Assembly: GCA_002322035.1 (NCBI GenBank)
Contig: DCNF01000029.1
Coordinates: forward strand, 28,102 to 34,541
Reading direction: 5' to 3'
Source: Geobacter sp. UBA1603
GTDB lineage: Bacteria; Desulfobacterota; Desulfuromonadia; Geobacterales; Pseudopelobacteraceae
DNA length: 6,440 nucleotides
Under the pieces are notes generated by a model, which did no database searches, was not told the DNA's origin, and was given only the letters and a program-made list of their open reading frames with translations. The position numbers and the translations under genes were made by a program. Below, piece by piece: positions 1 to 6,315 of this stretch (its first letter is position 1; each line of letters begins with the position of its first letter).

Positions 1-309
1 ATGATGATCGACTTTGCCCTGGAAGCACAGCGTGCCGAAGGCAAAACCCCGCTGGACGCCATTTATCAGGGGTGCATCGTCCGTTTTCGGCCGATTATGA
101 TGACCACCATGGCGGCCCTGATGGGTACTCTGCCGATTGCCATGGGGATCGGCGGCGGGGCTGACTCCAGGCGCCCACTCGGATTAGCCGTGGTGGGCGG
201 CCTGCTGGTCTCGCAGCTTTTGACCCTGTACATTACTCCGGTCATCTACTACTACATGGACAGGATCCAGGCGCGGTTTCAGCAGCGGATCAAAAAGCGT
301 TCAACATGA
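1..309 (+). CDS. RND efflux transporter inner-membrane subunit, C-terminal fragment (5' truncated by window)
   Basis: This is the last 102 residues of a proton-driven RND pump of the AcrB/MdtB/MdtC family, which exports drugs or other toxic compounds through a tripartite envelope complex. The conserved RFRPIMMTT stretch (about residues 28-36) and the [20 protein letters not shown] stretch (about 57-76) match the end of the family. The two hydrophobic segments, about 31-51 and 61-85, correspond to the final transmembrane helices, followed by a basic cytoplasmic tail. Full-length members have over 1000 residues, so the ATG at position 1 is an internal methionine and the gene begins outside the window. 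The stop is TGA at 307-309. The membrane-fusion and outer-membrane partners would have to lie upstream. Family assignment is firm. The substrate, and the exact subfamily (MdtB/MdtC-like is my best guess), are not determinable from this fragment. Confidence 0.93.
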   Translation: MMIDFALEAQRAEGKTPLDAIYQGCIVRFRPIMMTTMAALMGTLPIAMGIGGGADSRRPLGLAVVGGLLVSQLLTLYITPVIYYYMDRIQARFQQRIKKRST

Positions 310-349
310 GTCCGAATCTGCCGATACGAACTAGTAACTGAATGTTTGT

Positions 350-354
350 GGAGA
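350..354 (+). promoter_or_regulatory. Shine-Dalgarno sequence for the two-helix membrane protein
   Basis: GGAGA lies four bases before the ATG at 359. The spacing is slightly short but usable, and this site supports the 359 start. No convincing sigma-70 promoter was seen in the 49 bases between the RND gene stop and this start, so read-through from the RND operon is possible. Confidence 0.6.
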
Positions 355-358
355 ATGC

Positions 359-769
359 ATGGCCGGAGATAAGGTCGTAAAAATACCGGATGATATCGAA
401 TTTCGTGTTATCGGGAACTCATTCGGACTGTTGATCGCCTCGGCGGGACTTCTGGGCGGTTCTATGATGCATCAGCGCAGTTTCGAGTACTGGCTGGATG
501 ATATTCTGCCGCTTTCCCTTGCGACTCTCATGGCGTTTCGCCTGTTCCGCACCTTTCTGGCGACCATGACCGCCTACCAGGATTATGTTCCGCCTCCCCG
601 GGTGGTACGCGACCGGCAGGTACGTGAAACGCTCAAGTCTGAACAGGCCGCTGTCGGCCAGATTACCGCAAAGACCGGTTTGTCTCCCGAACAGGTGGTC
701 GAGGAAGTGGTCAAGCGAATCGAAAAGCGCACGGCTGAAGCGTCCAGCAAGAACAAATTCACCCACTGA
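359..769 (+). CDS. Small hypothetical membrane protein, two transmembrane helices
   Basis: I do not recognise the family of this 136-residue protein. It starts with a short charged segment (MAGDKVVKIPDD), followed by two hydrophobic stretches at about residues 18-36 and 48-70. The second is interrupted by arginines (RLFRTFL), suggesting a helical hairpin in the inner membrane. After a YVPPP break at 76-80, the C-terminal half (about 81-136) is hydrophilic, highly charged and predicted helical, with a LSPEQVVEEVVKRIEKR amphipathic segment. It is probably cytoplasmic. The start is supported by a GGAGA four bases upstream. The gene ends 8 bases before the secretion-ATPase start, and that ATPase has no obvious ribosome-binding site, so the two are likely translationally coupled. 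A role as membrane partner of the ATPase is a guess from this arrangement only. Confidence 0.8.
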   Translation: MAGDKVVKIPDDIEFRVIGNSFGLLIASAGLLGGSMMHQRSFEYWLDDILPLSLATLMAFRLFRTFLATMTAYQDYVPPPRVVRDRQVRETLKSEQAAVGQITAKTGLSPEQVVEEVVKRIEKRTAEASSKNKFTH

Positions 770-777
770 TCCTCACC

Positions 778-2568
778 ATGGCCGATCCCCATAAACTGAC
801 CCTCGACAATCTGCTCAACCTGCTTCAGCGACGCGCGCTGGTCAGTGCCGAGCAGGCCCGTGAGGTCAGATCCCGCAGCACGTCCCAAGCTCAACGGCTT
901 TCGGCCCATTTTCAGCCCACAGGTGCCCGCAGGGCCTCGATGGTGCCTGAAAGCATTTACCCGGCCGAACTGATCGCATCGTTTAACCTGGAGATCCCCG
1001 GCTCTCCTGGGCGTCATCTCACCGAGGATGCCATCACCGAGGCGACCGCCGAAGCCGTCGGACTACCGTACCTGAAAATCGATCCGCTGGCTCTTGATCT
1101 GAATGTTGTCACGGCCCATATCCCCCGTCCATTTGCCCTGAAAAACCTGATAGTGGCTGTTGCTGAAAGCTCCGCTTCCATCACCGTGGCGGTTGCGGAT
1201 CCTTTCAACGACCGGATCGTCAACGAGCTTGCCGAAGCCCGCAAGCTTGAAATCCGCCGCGTGCTCAGCTCCAAGAGCGACATACTGAAGATTCTGCGTG
1301 AGTTCTACGGGTTCCGTGCTTCAGTCATGGCTGCCGAGGCCGAAGCTGCTGCAAAGATTGATCTGGGTAACCTGGAGCAGCTCTTTAAGCTGAAAGGCCA
1401 CCACGATATTGAAGGTAATGACAAACATGTGGTTACGGCGGTCGACTTTCTTCTGCAGTACGCTTTCGACCAGCATGCCAGCGATATTCACATCGAACCC
1501 AAGCGTGACAAGGGGCTGATCCGTTTCCGCATCGATGGTGTCATGCACAATATCCATGTGATACCCAAGCAGCTTCACGCGCCGATTATCTCGCGGATCA
1601 AGCTGATGTCACGCATGGACCTTGCTGAAAAACGGCGCCCCCAGGATGGCCGGATCAAGACCAGCGCCAATGGCCGGGATGTTGAACTGCGTGTTTCCAC
1701 GGTACCGGTCGCGTTCGGGGAGAAAGTCGTCATCAGGGTTTTTGACCCCGATGTCCTGCTGCAGGATCTGGACAGCATGGGGTTCTATCCCCGCGAGCTT
1801 GCACTCTACAATGCTTTCATCCGCCGTCCGAACGGGATCATCCTGGTGACCGGGCCGACCGGCAGCGGCAAGACCACAACACTGTACTCATCGCTTCGGG
1901 CCCTTTCGTCGCCCGAAGTCAATATCGTTACGGTTGAAGACCCGATCGAAATGGTCATGGAAGAGTTTAACCAGATTGGTGTCCAGAACGCCATCGGAGT
2001 CGGTTTTGACAGCATCCTGAGAAATATCCTGCGTCAGGATCCGGATATCATTATGATTGGTGAAATTCGCGACCGGGAAACCGCCGAAAATGCTGTCCAG
2101 GCCGCTTTGACCGGCCACCTGGTGCTCTCAACGCTCCATACCAATGATTCACCGTCGGCAATCATCCGCCTGCTCGACCTGGGGGTGCCGCCATTTCTGA
2201 TATCGGCGACGGTGATCGGAATCGTGGCACAGCGGCTGTTGCGTAAGATTTGCCCCCATTGTCGCCGGCAGCGTGAGCTGACAGGGGATGAACGCGCCTG
2301 CCTGCAACTGGCGCTCCGGAAGGTCATGGTCTGGGAGGGCGAGGGGTGCCGGGAGTGTCGCGGTACCGGCTACAAAGGGCGTACCGGCATTTTCGAGCTG
2401 CTGGACATGAGCGAACGGATCAGGTCAATGGTTGGCAGCGATGTGGAAATGGCCGACCTGGTTGAGGCCGCCCGGCAGGAGGGGCTTGTCTCACTGCGCC
2501 AGGTTGCTGTCAGCAAGATGCTTGAGGGGGTGACCACATACGAAGAAGTCATTGCCATGACCGGATAG
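778..2568 (+). CDS. GspE/PulE/PilB-family secretion ATPase
   Basis: This 596-residue protein is a hexameric cytoplasmic ATPase of the type II secretion/type IV pilus class, which drives pseudopilus or pilus assembly at the inner membrane. A short helical N-terminus (about 7-30) precedes an MshEN/T2SSE_N domain (about 62-180), a region that binds the membrane platform and in some members cyclic di-GMP. The ATPase core shows ASDIHIEP (234-241), Walker A GPTGSGKTT (359-367), an Asp box with VEDPIE (386-391), a Walker B region with DIIMIGEIRD (423-432) and a His box GHLVLSTLHTNDS (446-458). Two CxxC pairs, C492/C495 and C524/C527, form the zinc-binding C-terminal motif common in GspE and PilB. 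All catalytic motifs and the family length are intact. The ATG at 778 has no clear Shine-Dalgarno and probably depends on coupling to the gene 8 bases upstream. An ATG at 940 has an AGGG before it, but starting there would lose the typical N-terminal helices. No other secretion or pilus gene is present, so GspE, MshE and PilB cannot be told apart and no symbol is given. Confidence 0.95.
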   Translation: MADPHKLTLDNLLNLLQRRALVSAEQAREVRSRSTSQAQRLSAHFQPTGARRASMVPESIYPAELIASFNLEIPGSPGRHLTEDAITEATAEAVGLPYLKIDPLALDLNVVTAHIPRPFALKNLIVAVAESSASITVAVADPFNDRIVNELAEARKLEIRRVLSSKSDILKILREFYGFRASVMAAEAEAAAKIDLGNLEQLFKLKGHHDIEGNDKHVVTAVDFLLQYAFDQHASDIHIEPKRDKGLIRFRIDGVMHNIHVIPKQLHAPIISRIKLMSRMDLAEKRRPQDGRIKTSANGRDVELRVSTVPVAFGEKVVIRVFDPDVLLQDLDSMGFYPRELALYNAFIRRPNGIILVTGPTGSGKTTTLYSSLRALSSPEVNIVTVEDPIEMVMEEFNQIGVQNAIGVGFDSILRNILRQDPDIIMIGEIRDRETAENAVQAALTGHLVLSTLHTNDSPSAIIRLLDLGVPPFLISATVIGIVAQRLLRKICPHCRRQRELTGDERACLQLALRKVMVWEGEGCRECRGTGYKGRTGIFELLDMSERIRSMVGSDVEMADLVEAARQEGLVSLRQVAVSKMLEGVTTYEEVIAMTG

Positions 2569-2590
2569 GGTGGTGTTTTCACCACTGTTT
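2569..2590 (+). terminator. Short hairpin after the secretion-ATPase stop, possible weak terminator
   Basis: GTGGTG (2570-2575) pairs perfectly with CACCAC (2580-2585) around a TTTT loop, extended by one G.U pair and followed by TGTTT. It starts right after the TAG stop at 2566-2568. The stem is short and the T-run poor, so it is weak by itself. The larger stem-loop just downstream is the more credible terminator. Confidence 0.35.
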
Positions 2591-2596
2591 GCCAAA

Positions 2597-2639
2597 AACG
2601 CAGAAAGCCGTCCCGTTTAACGGGGCGGCTTTCTGCGTT
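2597..2639. terminator. Bidirectional terminator between convergent genes
   Basis: A 19-bp stem (2597-2615 against 2621-2639), perfect apart from one G.U wobble, closes a 5-base TTTAA loop. It lies 28 bases after the ATPase stop and 12 bases after the stop of the convergent cohesin gene. Read on the minus strand, the stem ends in GCGTTTTT, a good U-tract, so it suits the minus-strand operon best. Read on the plus strand, the tail is only TT, but the long GC-rich stem should still slow polymerase. Confidence 0.85.
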
Positions 2640-2651
2640 GATGCACGACAG

Positions 2652-3911
2652 TTATTTTTTCAGTTTTTTCGTTTCTGGCACCGTGGGAGGCAGCGCCTTG
2701 CGGGCCTGTTTTGCCAGGAGATAATGGCCGGTGTAGATATAGTCGTCAAGGTAGTCATGCCTGCCATCGCTGTTCAGGTCGAATGCTGGTTTCGGAGCAC
2801 CGCTGTCCTTCAAAAATGTGTTGAAACCCTTTTCGGTAAAGGAAAGCCCGCCTGCCGGGGGCACGACCGTCAAGGGATACTCGATGCTGGAGGCGCCATT
2901 CAGAATCGTTATCAGGGTCCTGGTGGCGTCTTTCTGGGGCAGGACTTCAATCTGCCAGCTTCCGGCGCTCTCTCCGTTTTTGATCGAAGCAAGTTTTGCC
3001 CCGCTTAAGGCAAAGTTGGGCGAAGACGTGGCAGCCGGCAACTCGATCTGCAGCGTGACGGTTGCGATGCCGTCACTGATGGCAATGGCCGGCACCTGCT
3101 TTACCGTGGATGAGACATCACGGGCAAACAGGGCTTCCATGATTGCCGGCGTTTTTTCTCCCTGATAGGTGCGGAAGCGGTCCAGAACCGAGGTGTGGGC
3201 AGTATGGGAGGGTTTTTCCTCTGGAACAGCGGCCGGCTCGGAGGAAGCCGGTTCGCGTGGGGTGGCTGCTGTCGAAGAGGGTACTGCAGGTGCCGGGGGA
3301 ACCTGGCTGGCCGGCTCGGTTGATTTGGGGGCGGATGTTGTTGCCGATGCCTGATCGGTCGGCATGGTAACGGTGCCGAGCACCATCTGGGGTGGTGTGG
3401 TTGTTGTGGTTGGAGGAGCCGTTATCGTCGGTGTTGGCGATGGCTGCGGCTGCGGGGTGAATGGTACTCCCGGATTGTTGATCAGCCCGGTCCCCTCGGC
3501 TGGTGTGGTCGCCGCCGAAGGGGTGATGGTCTTGCCGGTACTGTCGATCATGCTGTAGCTGCTGATGATCGGTGTGCCTCCCGAACTTTTGGCAAAGGAG
3601 AGCGTTGCCAGAACACCGCTGCCGCTGAATGGTCTGCTGCTGATGATGGCAACCTTGACAGAGCCGGCAAGATTGGTGTTGGCCGCCATCAGGGCCCCGG
3701 AAACCAGCGGACCCTGAGTGACGGTGGGAGATGAAAATGATGACGTGTCATAGGTTACGGTCAGATCGATGCCGGCCACTCCGTCCATACCACTGCCTTG
3801 GATCGCGTATGCCCCGCCGGATTGACTTATGCTGATGGCTGCTCCGTATGCAGGTACTGAAATAATGCAGGCAAGCATGGCTGCAAGTGTTACCGCTTTG
3901 AATGTGTTCAT
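2652..3911 (-). CDS. Secreted cohesin-domain protein with C-terminal dockerin-like calcium loop
   Basis: This is a 419-residue exported protein. A signal peptide (1-23, ending in VPAYG) is followed by a cohesin-like beta-sandwich (about 24-135), recognised by the ISISQSGGAYAIQG opening, the GIDLTVTYD strand and the VLATLSFAKSSG strand. Next comes a Pro/Thr/Ser/Ala-rich linker (about 145-240, including a TTTTT run and several EPA repeats), then a second beta-rich module (about 270-352). The C-terminus contains DLNSDGRHDYLDD (378-390), which fits the DxNxDGxxDxxD calcium loop of a single dockerin repeat or EF-hand, and a Lys-rich tail. In cellulosomes, cohesins bind dockerins, but here no enzyme module is visible. 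The mature chain lacks cysteine. I chose the ATG at 3911 because AGAGGAAGG lies five bases upstream and the signal peptide begins there. An in-frame TTG at 3941 would add 10 residues and overlap the preceding gene. It is the last gene of the minus-strand operon, 26 bases after the cytochrome fusion. Function is unknown. Confidence 0.85.
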   Translation of the reverse strand: MNTFKAVTLAAMLACIISVPAYGAAISISQSGGAYAIQGSGMDGVAGIDLTVTYDTSSFSSPTVTQGPLVSGALMAANTNLAGSVKVAIISSRPFSGSGVLATLSFAKSSGGTPIISSYSMIDSTGKTITPSAATTPAEGTGLINNPGVPFTPQPQPSPTPTITAPPTTTTTPPQMVLGTVTMPTDQASATTSAPKSTEPASQVPPAPAVPSSTAATPREPASSEPAAVPEEKPSHTAHTSVLDRFRTYQGEKTPAIMEALFARDVSSTVKQVPAIAISDGIATVTLQIELPAATSSPNFALSGAKLASIKNGESAGSWQIEVLPQKDATRTLITILNGASSIEYPLTVVPPAGGLSFTEKGFNTFLKDSGAPKPAFDLNSDGRHDYLDDYIYTGHYLLAKQARKALPPTVPETKKLKK

Positions 3912-3916
3912 ACGAG

Positions 3917-3925
3917 CCTTCCTCT
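3917..3925 (-). promoter_or_regulatory. Strong Shine-Dalgarno sequence deciding the cohesin-protein start
   Basis: AGAGGAAGG on the minus strand ends five bases before the ATG at 3911. It is the best ribosome-binding site in the window and favours this ATG over the upstream TTG at 3941. Confidence 0.8.
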
Positions 3926-3937
3926 GTTTTGTAGTGA

Positions 3938-5644
3938 TCAATGAATAACCCAGTCGCTTCGATTTATCAATCCCGGGTTTTTTTCATCCGTCAATTGAAC
4001 GATGTAGCAGCCTTTTGATGCATAGCGCTGCCCTGGGCCAAAGCTGAACCGCTCGTAGAGTGGAAACGTCGTGTCAAGAACAAGGCCCATGCCCATTCCC
4101 GGGGCCATGTTCATCCCGATGACGTCAAGCAGGGCATCCCGATAGTAGCTCCCCTTTAAATCGATCAGAGCCTGGGACAGGACCTGGTACACCGCATAGG
4201 CCTGCTTTAGCAGGCGCACCTGCTGGGGTGTTGATGGGTGCAGTACGCTGCTGACAGAGTTGACATACGCGTCATAGTTTTTCTCTTGGTGCGGCAGGCG
4301 GTAGGGATAGGTTATGAAGAGGGAACTGCGGGCTTTGGGTGGTAGTGAATAGATCGTTGACCCCAGGTATCCGTACGATGCGATATGCCGTAAACCATAA
4401 CCAGCTAGCAGCGCCTCTGAAAGCTTTGCCAGCGCGTGATTTCCTGTCCAGCAGACAAAAGTCGCCCCTTTGTTCTGCTGGAAGATCACCTGCAGGGACG
4501 TGCCCGGGGTGAGTAGAATTGTTCGTGCCGCCGTTGCCCCCCCGTTGTCCCAGACGCTGTTGAAGCCATCCCGCAGTGCTTTCGCAGAAACGGTGTCATC
4601 AACAATCTGAATGACGGCTCCCCTGTCGTGTCCGTCCGTTTCGCGCAAGAGGTAGCGGGCCGCCGCTGCGCCCTCCTGAAACAACCCCTTGGAGAAATAG
4701 AGGGTATACCAGTCATTGTCCGAGATCACCGGAAAATCAGTAACGGGCAAAAGGCAGGGGATCTGGTGCTCTTCGCTGAACTGATGAACCGGCTGCCAGC
4801 TTCCCGCGCTGAAACCGCCGATAAGCGCAAAAACCGGCTCTTTTCGATAGTGCTGTTCCAACTGTGCCCTCCAGGTGTCGGGAGGGCCTGTCAACACCCA
4901 TTTTTTTACTACAATTCGCTTGAAAGCAGCTTCCCGTGACATGAGCATTGCTTCCGCCATACGGGTTTTGCGCGGTTCTTTGCCAAAGGATTTTACCATG
5001 TTGTTTTTCTGGGCAATCAATGTCTGTAGGGCCCGGTAATAAAATTCCGCTTCAGCGTTGCCGGGTTCGGTGATAACCGTGGCAAGGTGCAGTTCCTGTT
5101 CCGTAACGCCGGGGGAAAAGGTGCTCGACAGCCGCTTCAGATAGCGGATCAGAATTGCCATGTCATCATCATGGAGATGATAGCGGGGCATGACATAATT
5201 CAGGACCCGCCCGGCCGGATCAACACCTCCGCGCAGCATCGCGGCAAAAGATGCATCAGTGTACACGGGACGCGATGGATCAAAATGCCGATATTTTGTC
5301 AGATTGATAGGTTCCGGTTTTTCAAAGAGATACTTCCCGGTGGTGGGGGGGGTGTTGATGCCTCCTTCGATCGAGCCGAGGCCGCTGCGAAGGTGGCAGC
5401 TGATGCAGGTGAATGAAGTGCCGGGCGCCGGAGTGTCGCCGTTGACGTAGGCCTGCATCGCTTCGCCCGATGGCAGCAGTCCTTCCCGGTACATTTTCTC
5501 GCCGAAGTGTAATGCCTTGTCCGGGAGACCTGGTTCAACAGTTGTTGCTTTGGATGCTGCGGATGTTGTAAGGCAGAAGATCAACGGCAGAATCAGCATG
5601 AGGCCGGAAAAGAGACATGATGTGCGAATCACTATCCCTTTCAA
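3938..5644 (-). CDS. Cytochrome c / periplasmic ligand-binding protein fusion
   Basis: This 568-residue exported protein has two domains. After an N-terminal signal segment (about 1-31, hydrophobic core 11-27), a class I cytochrome c domain (about 38-175) carries one haem site, CISCH, at C80/C83/H84, and the likely axial methionine M152 in NYVMPRY, followed by the usual C-terminal helix (DMAILIRYLKRL). The remainder (about 185-560) resembles the type 1 periplasmic-binding fold of branched-chain amino acid and amide receptors, with ALIGGFSAG (273-281), IPCLLPVTDFPVISDNDWYT (295-314) and the following GLFQEGAAAARYLL helix. Ligand binding therefore seems to be joined to one-electron transfer in the periplasm. 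No ABC permease or ATPase is nearby, so transport is doubtful. The start is uncertain: TTG at 5644 lies 3 bases after the SCO stop with only a weak GGGG upstream, while a GTG at 5632 has AAAGGGA too close to it. Both keep the signal peptide. Coupling to the SCO gene is likely. Confidence 0.9.
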   Translation of the reverse strand: MKGIVIRTSCLFSGLMLILPLIFCLTTSAASKATTVEPGLPDKALHFGEKMYREGLLPSGEAMQAYVNGDTPAPGTSFTCISCHLRSGLGSIEGGINTPPTTGKYLFEKPEPINLTKYRHFDPSRPVYTDASFAAMLRGGVDPAGRVLNYVMPRYHLHDDDMAILIRYLKRLSSTFSPGVTEQELHLATVITEPGNAEAEFYYRALQTLIAQKNNMVKSFGKEPRKTRMAEAMLMSREAAFKRIVVKKWVLTGPPDTWRAQLEQHYRKEPVFALIGGFSAGSWQPVHQFSEEHQIPCLLPVTDFPVISDNDWYTLYFSKGLFQEGAAAARYLLRETDGHDRGAVIQIVDDTVSAKALRDGFNSVWDNGGATAARTILLTPGTSLQVIFQQNKGATFVCWTGNHALAKLSEALLAGYGLRHIASYGYLGSTIYSLPPKARSSLFITYPYRLPHQEKNYDAYVNSVSSVLHPSTPQQVRLLKQAYAVYQVLSQALIDLKGSYYRDALLDVIGMNMAPGMGMGLVLDTTFPLYERFSFGPGQRYASKGCYIVQLTDEKNPGLINRSDWVIH

Positions 5645-5647
5645 TGG

Positions 5648-6217
5648 TTATAACCCCGCTTTACGGCATTCCGCCAGAAACTCTGAACTACTGAGCAGCC
5701 CAAATAGTCGTACCCAACTGCCATTCTGAGACGACCGAATCAAGGTGAGCGGATAATGGGCCATTTTGTTTGGAATATAGGCGTCAAAAGCTTTCATGAC
5801 AGCATCAATGTCGTTCCGGCTGCCGGTAAGGAAGTCCCACCCCGGCTTGGCGCGATATCGCTTCAGATACTCCTTCATTACTTTGGGCGTGTCGTTTTCC
5901 GGGTCAATACTGATTGAGACCAGGTGAACCTTGTTCAGGTCGGGGCCAAGTCTCTGCTGCAGATTGGCGTATCCAGCCGATAAAACCGGGCAGATTGTCG
6001 TACAGGTGCCAAAAATAAAGTCAACGGCGATGAGACGGTTGCTGGCCATCATGTCCCGAAAGCGGACTTTCTTGCCGTCCTGGTTGATCAGGGTGACATC
6101 AGGCATGGTATATGATTCGATGGATCGTTTGTATTTTACGTCAGAAGCGGATGCATGGGTGAAGCTGCCTGCTGTCATGACGAGCGTCAGCAGTATGGGG
6201 ATAATGCGAAGAGCCAT
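5648..6217 (-). CDS. SCO1/SenC-family protein (thioredoxin-fold copper/thiol protein)
   Basis: The product has 189 residues from this start, with a clean signal peptide (MALRIIPILLTLVMTAG... ending HASA, about residue 24). The thioredoxin-like fold carries the family hallmark CTTIC (C72 and C76, within FGTCTTICPVLS) and the conserved distal histidine in MAHYPLT (H154), so the Cys-Cys-His copper site is intact. VSISIDPENDTP (about 100-111) is another strong SCO signature. Known relatives deliver copper to the CuA centre of cytochrome oxidase, or act as periplasmic thiol reductases or redox sensors. No oxidase gene is visible, so the target is open. An in-frame GTG at 6232 would add five residues but has no ribosome-binding site. 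The ATG at 6217 has AGGTG 12 bases upstream, which is long spacing, and fits the signal peptide better. It is the first gene of the three-gene operon, stopping 3 bases before the cytochrome fusion's TTG. Confidence 0.92.
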   Translation of the reverse strand: MALRIIPILLTLVMTAGSFTHASASDVKYKRSIESYTMPDVTLINQDGKKVRFRDMMASNRLIAVDFIFGTCTTICPVLSAGYANLQQRLGPDLNKVHLVSISIDPENDTPKVMKEYLKRYRAKPGWDFLTGSRNDIDAVMKAFDAYIPNKMAHYPLTLIRSSQNGSWVRLFGLLSSSEFLAECRKAGL

Positions 6218-6248
6218 GGTTGTGATATGCACCTGTTATTGAAATGGC

Positions 6249-6284
6249 ACAACTGGCAAGGCCGCAAGGTGCCTTGCCAGTTGT
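6249..6284. repeat. Perfect 14-bp inverted repeat: terminator, operator or 5' UTR hairpin
   Basis: The arms 6249-6262 and 6271-6284 are exact reverse complements (core AACTGGCAAGGC / GCCTTGCCAGTT) around an 8-base spacer. No U-tract follows on either strand. It lies 31 bases beyond the stop of the right-edge gene, where a terminator would be expected, but also directly downstream of the predicted -10 box of the SCO operon, roughly at its transcription start. A terminator for the upstream gene, a regulator-binding palindrome, or a stabilising hairpin at the mRNA 5' end are all possible. Confidence 0.7.
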
Positions 6285-6286
6285 AG

Positions 6287-6314
6287 ATAATATCAGAAGA
6301 GGCCGGAATGTCCA
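6287..6314 (-). promoter_or_regulatory. Predicted sigma-70 promoter of the SCO / cytochrome fusion / cohesin operon
   Basis: On the minus strand TGGACA (6314-6309) and TATTAT (6292-6287) are separated by 16 bases. Each box matches five of six bases of the TTGACA and TATAAT consensus. Transcription would begin near 6280, giving a leader of about 60 bases before the SCO ATG. The -35 box begins just one base after the stop codon of the preceding gene, so the promoter fills the gap. It is inferred from sequence only. Confidence 0.6.
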
Positions 6315-6315
6315 G

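Noticed and set aside
1..3. ATG at position 1 as a true gene start
   Set aside because: The sequence continues the middle of the C-terminal RND domain, so this methionine is internal to a gene cut by the window edge.
310..358. Promoter between the RND gene and the two-helix membrane protein
   Set aside because: No -35/-10 pair with acceptable match and spacing was found in the 49 bases.
583..1017. Minus-strand open frame of 144 codons
   Set aside because: It is antisense to the membrane-protein and ATPase genes, is rich in Arg and Ser as expected for a GC-rich shadow frame, and has no family signature.
2589..3008. Plus-strand open frame of 139 codons
   Set aside because: It begins inside the terminator region and runs antisense to the end of the cohesin gene. 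Its composition is that of a shadow frame, with no recognisable domain.
3163..3480. Repetitive-looking GC-rich stretch considered as a DNA repeat array
   Set aside because: It is the Pro/Thr/Ser-rich linker of the cohesin protein. Short repeats such as GGCCGGCTCG arise from recurring EPA codons and have no regular period, so it is neither a CRISPR array nor a tandem repeat.
3862..3873. Cys14 in the cohesin protein signal peptide as a lipoprotein lipobox
   Set aside because: The residues before the cysteine (M-L-A-C) do not match the usual L-[AS]-[GA]-C pattern, and a normal signal-peptidase site (VPAYG) follows.
3912..3941. In-frame TTG at 3941 as the start of the cohesin protein
   Set aside because: It overlaps the stop of the preceding gene, adds a charged 10-residue segment before a good signal peptide, and ignores the AGAGGAAGG sited for the ATG at 3911.
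5087..5416. Plus-strand open frame of 109 codons
   Set aside because: It is entirely antisense to the cytochrome domain that includes the CISCH haem motif.
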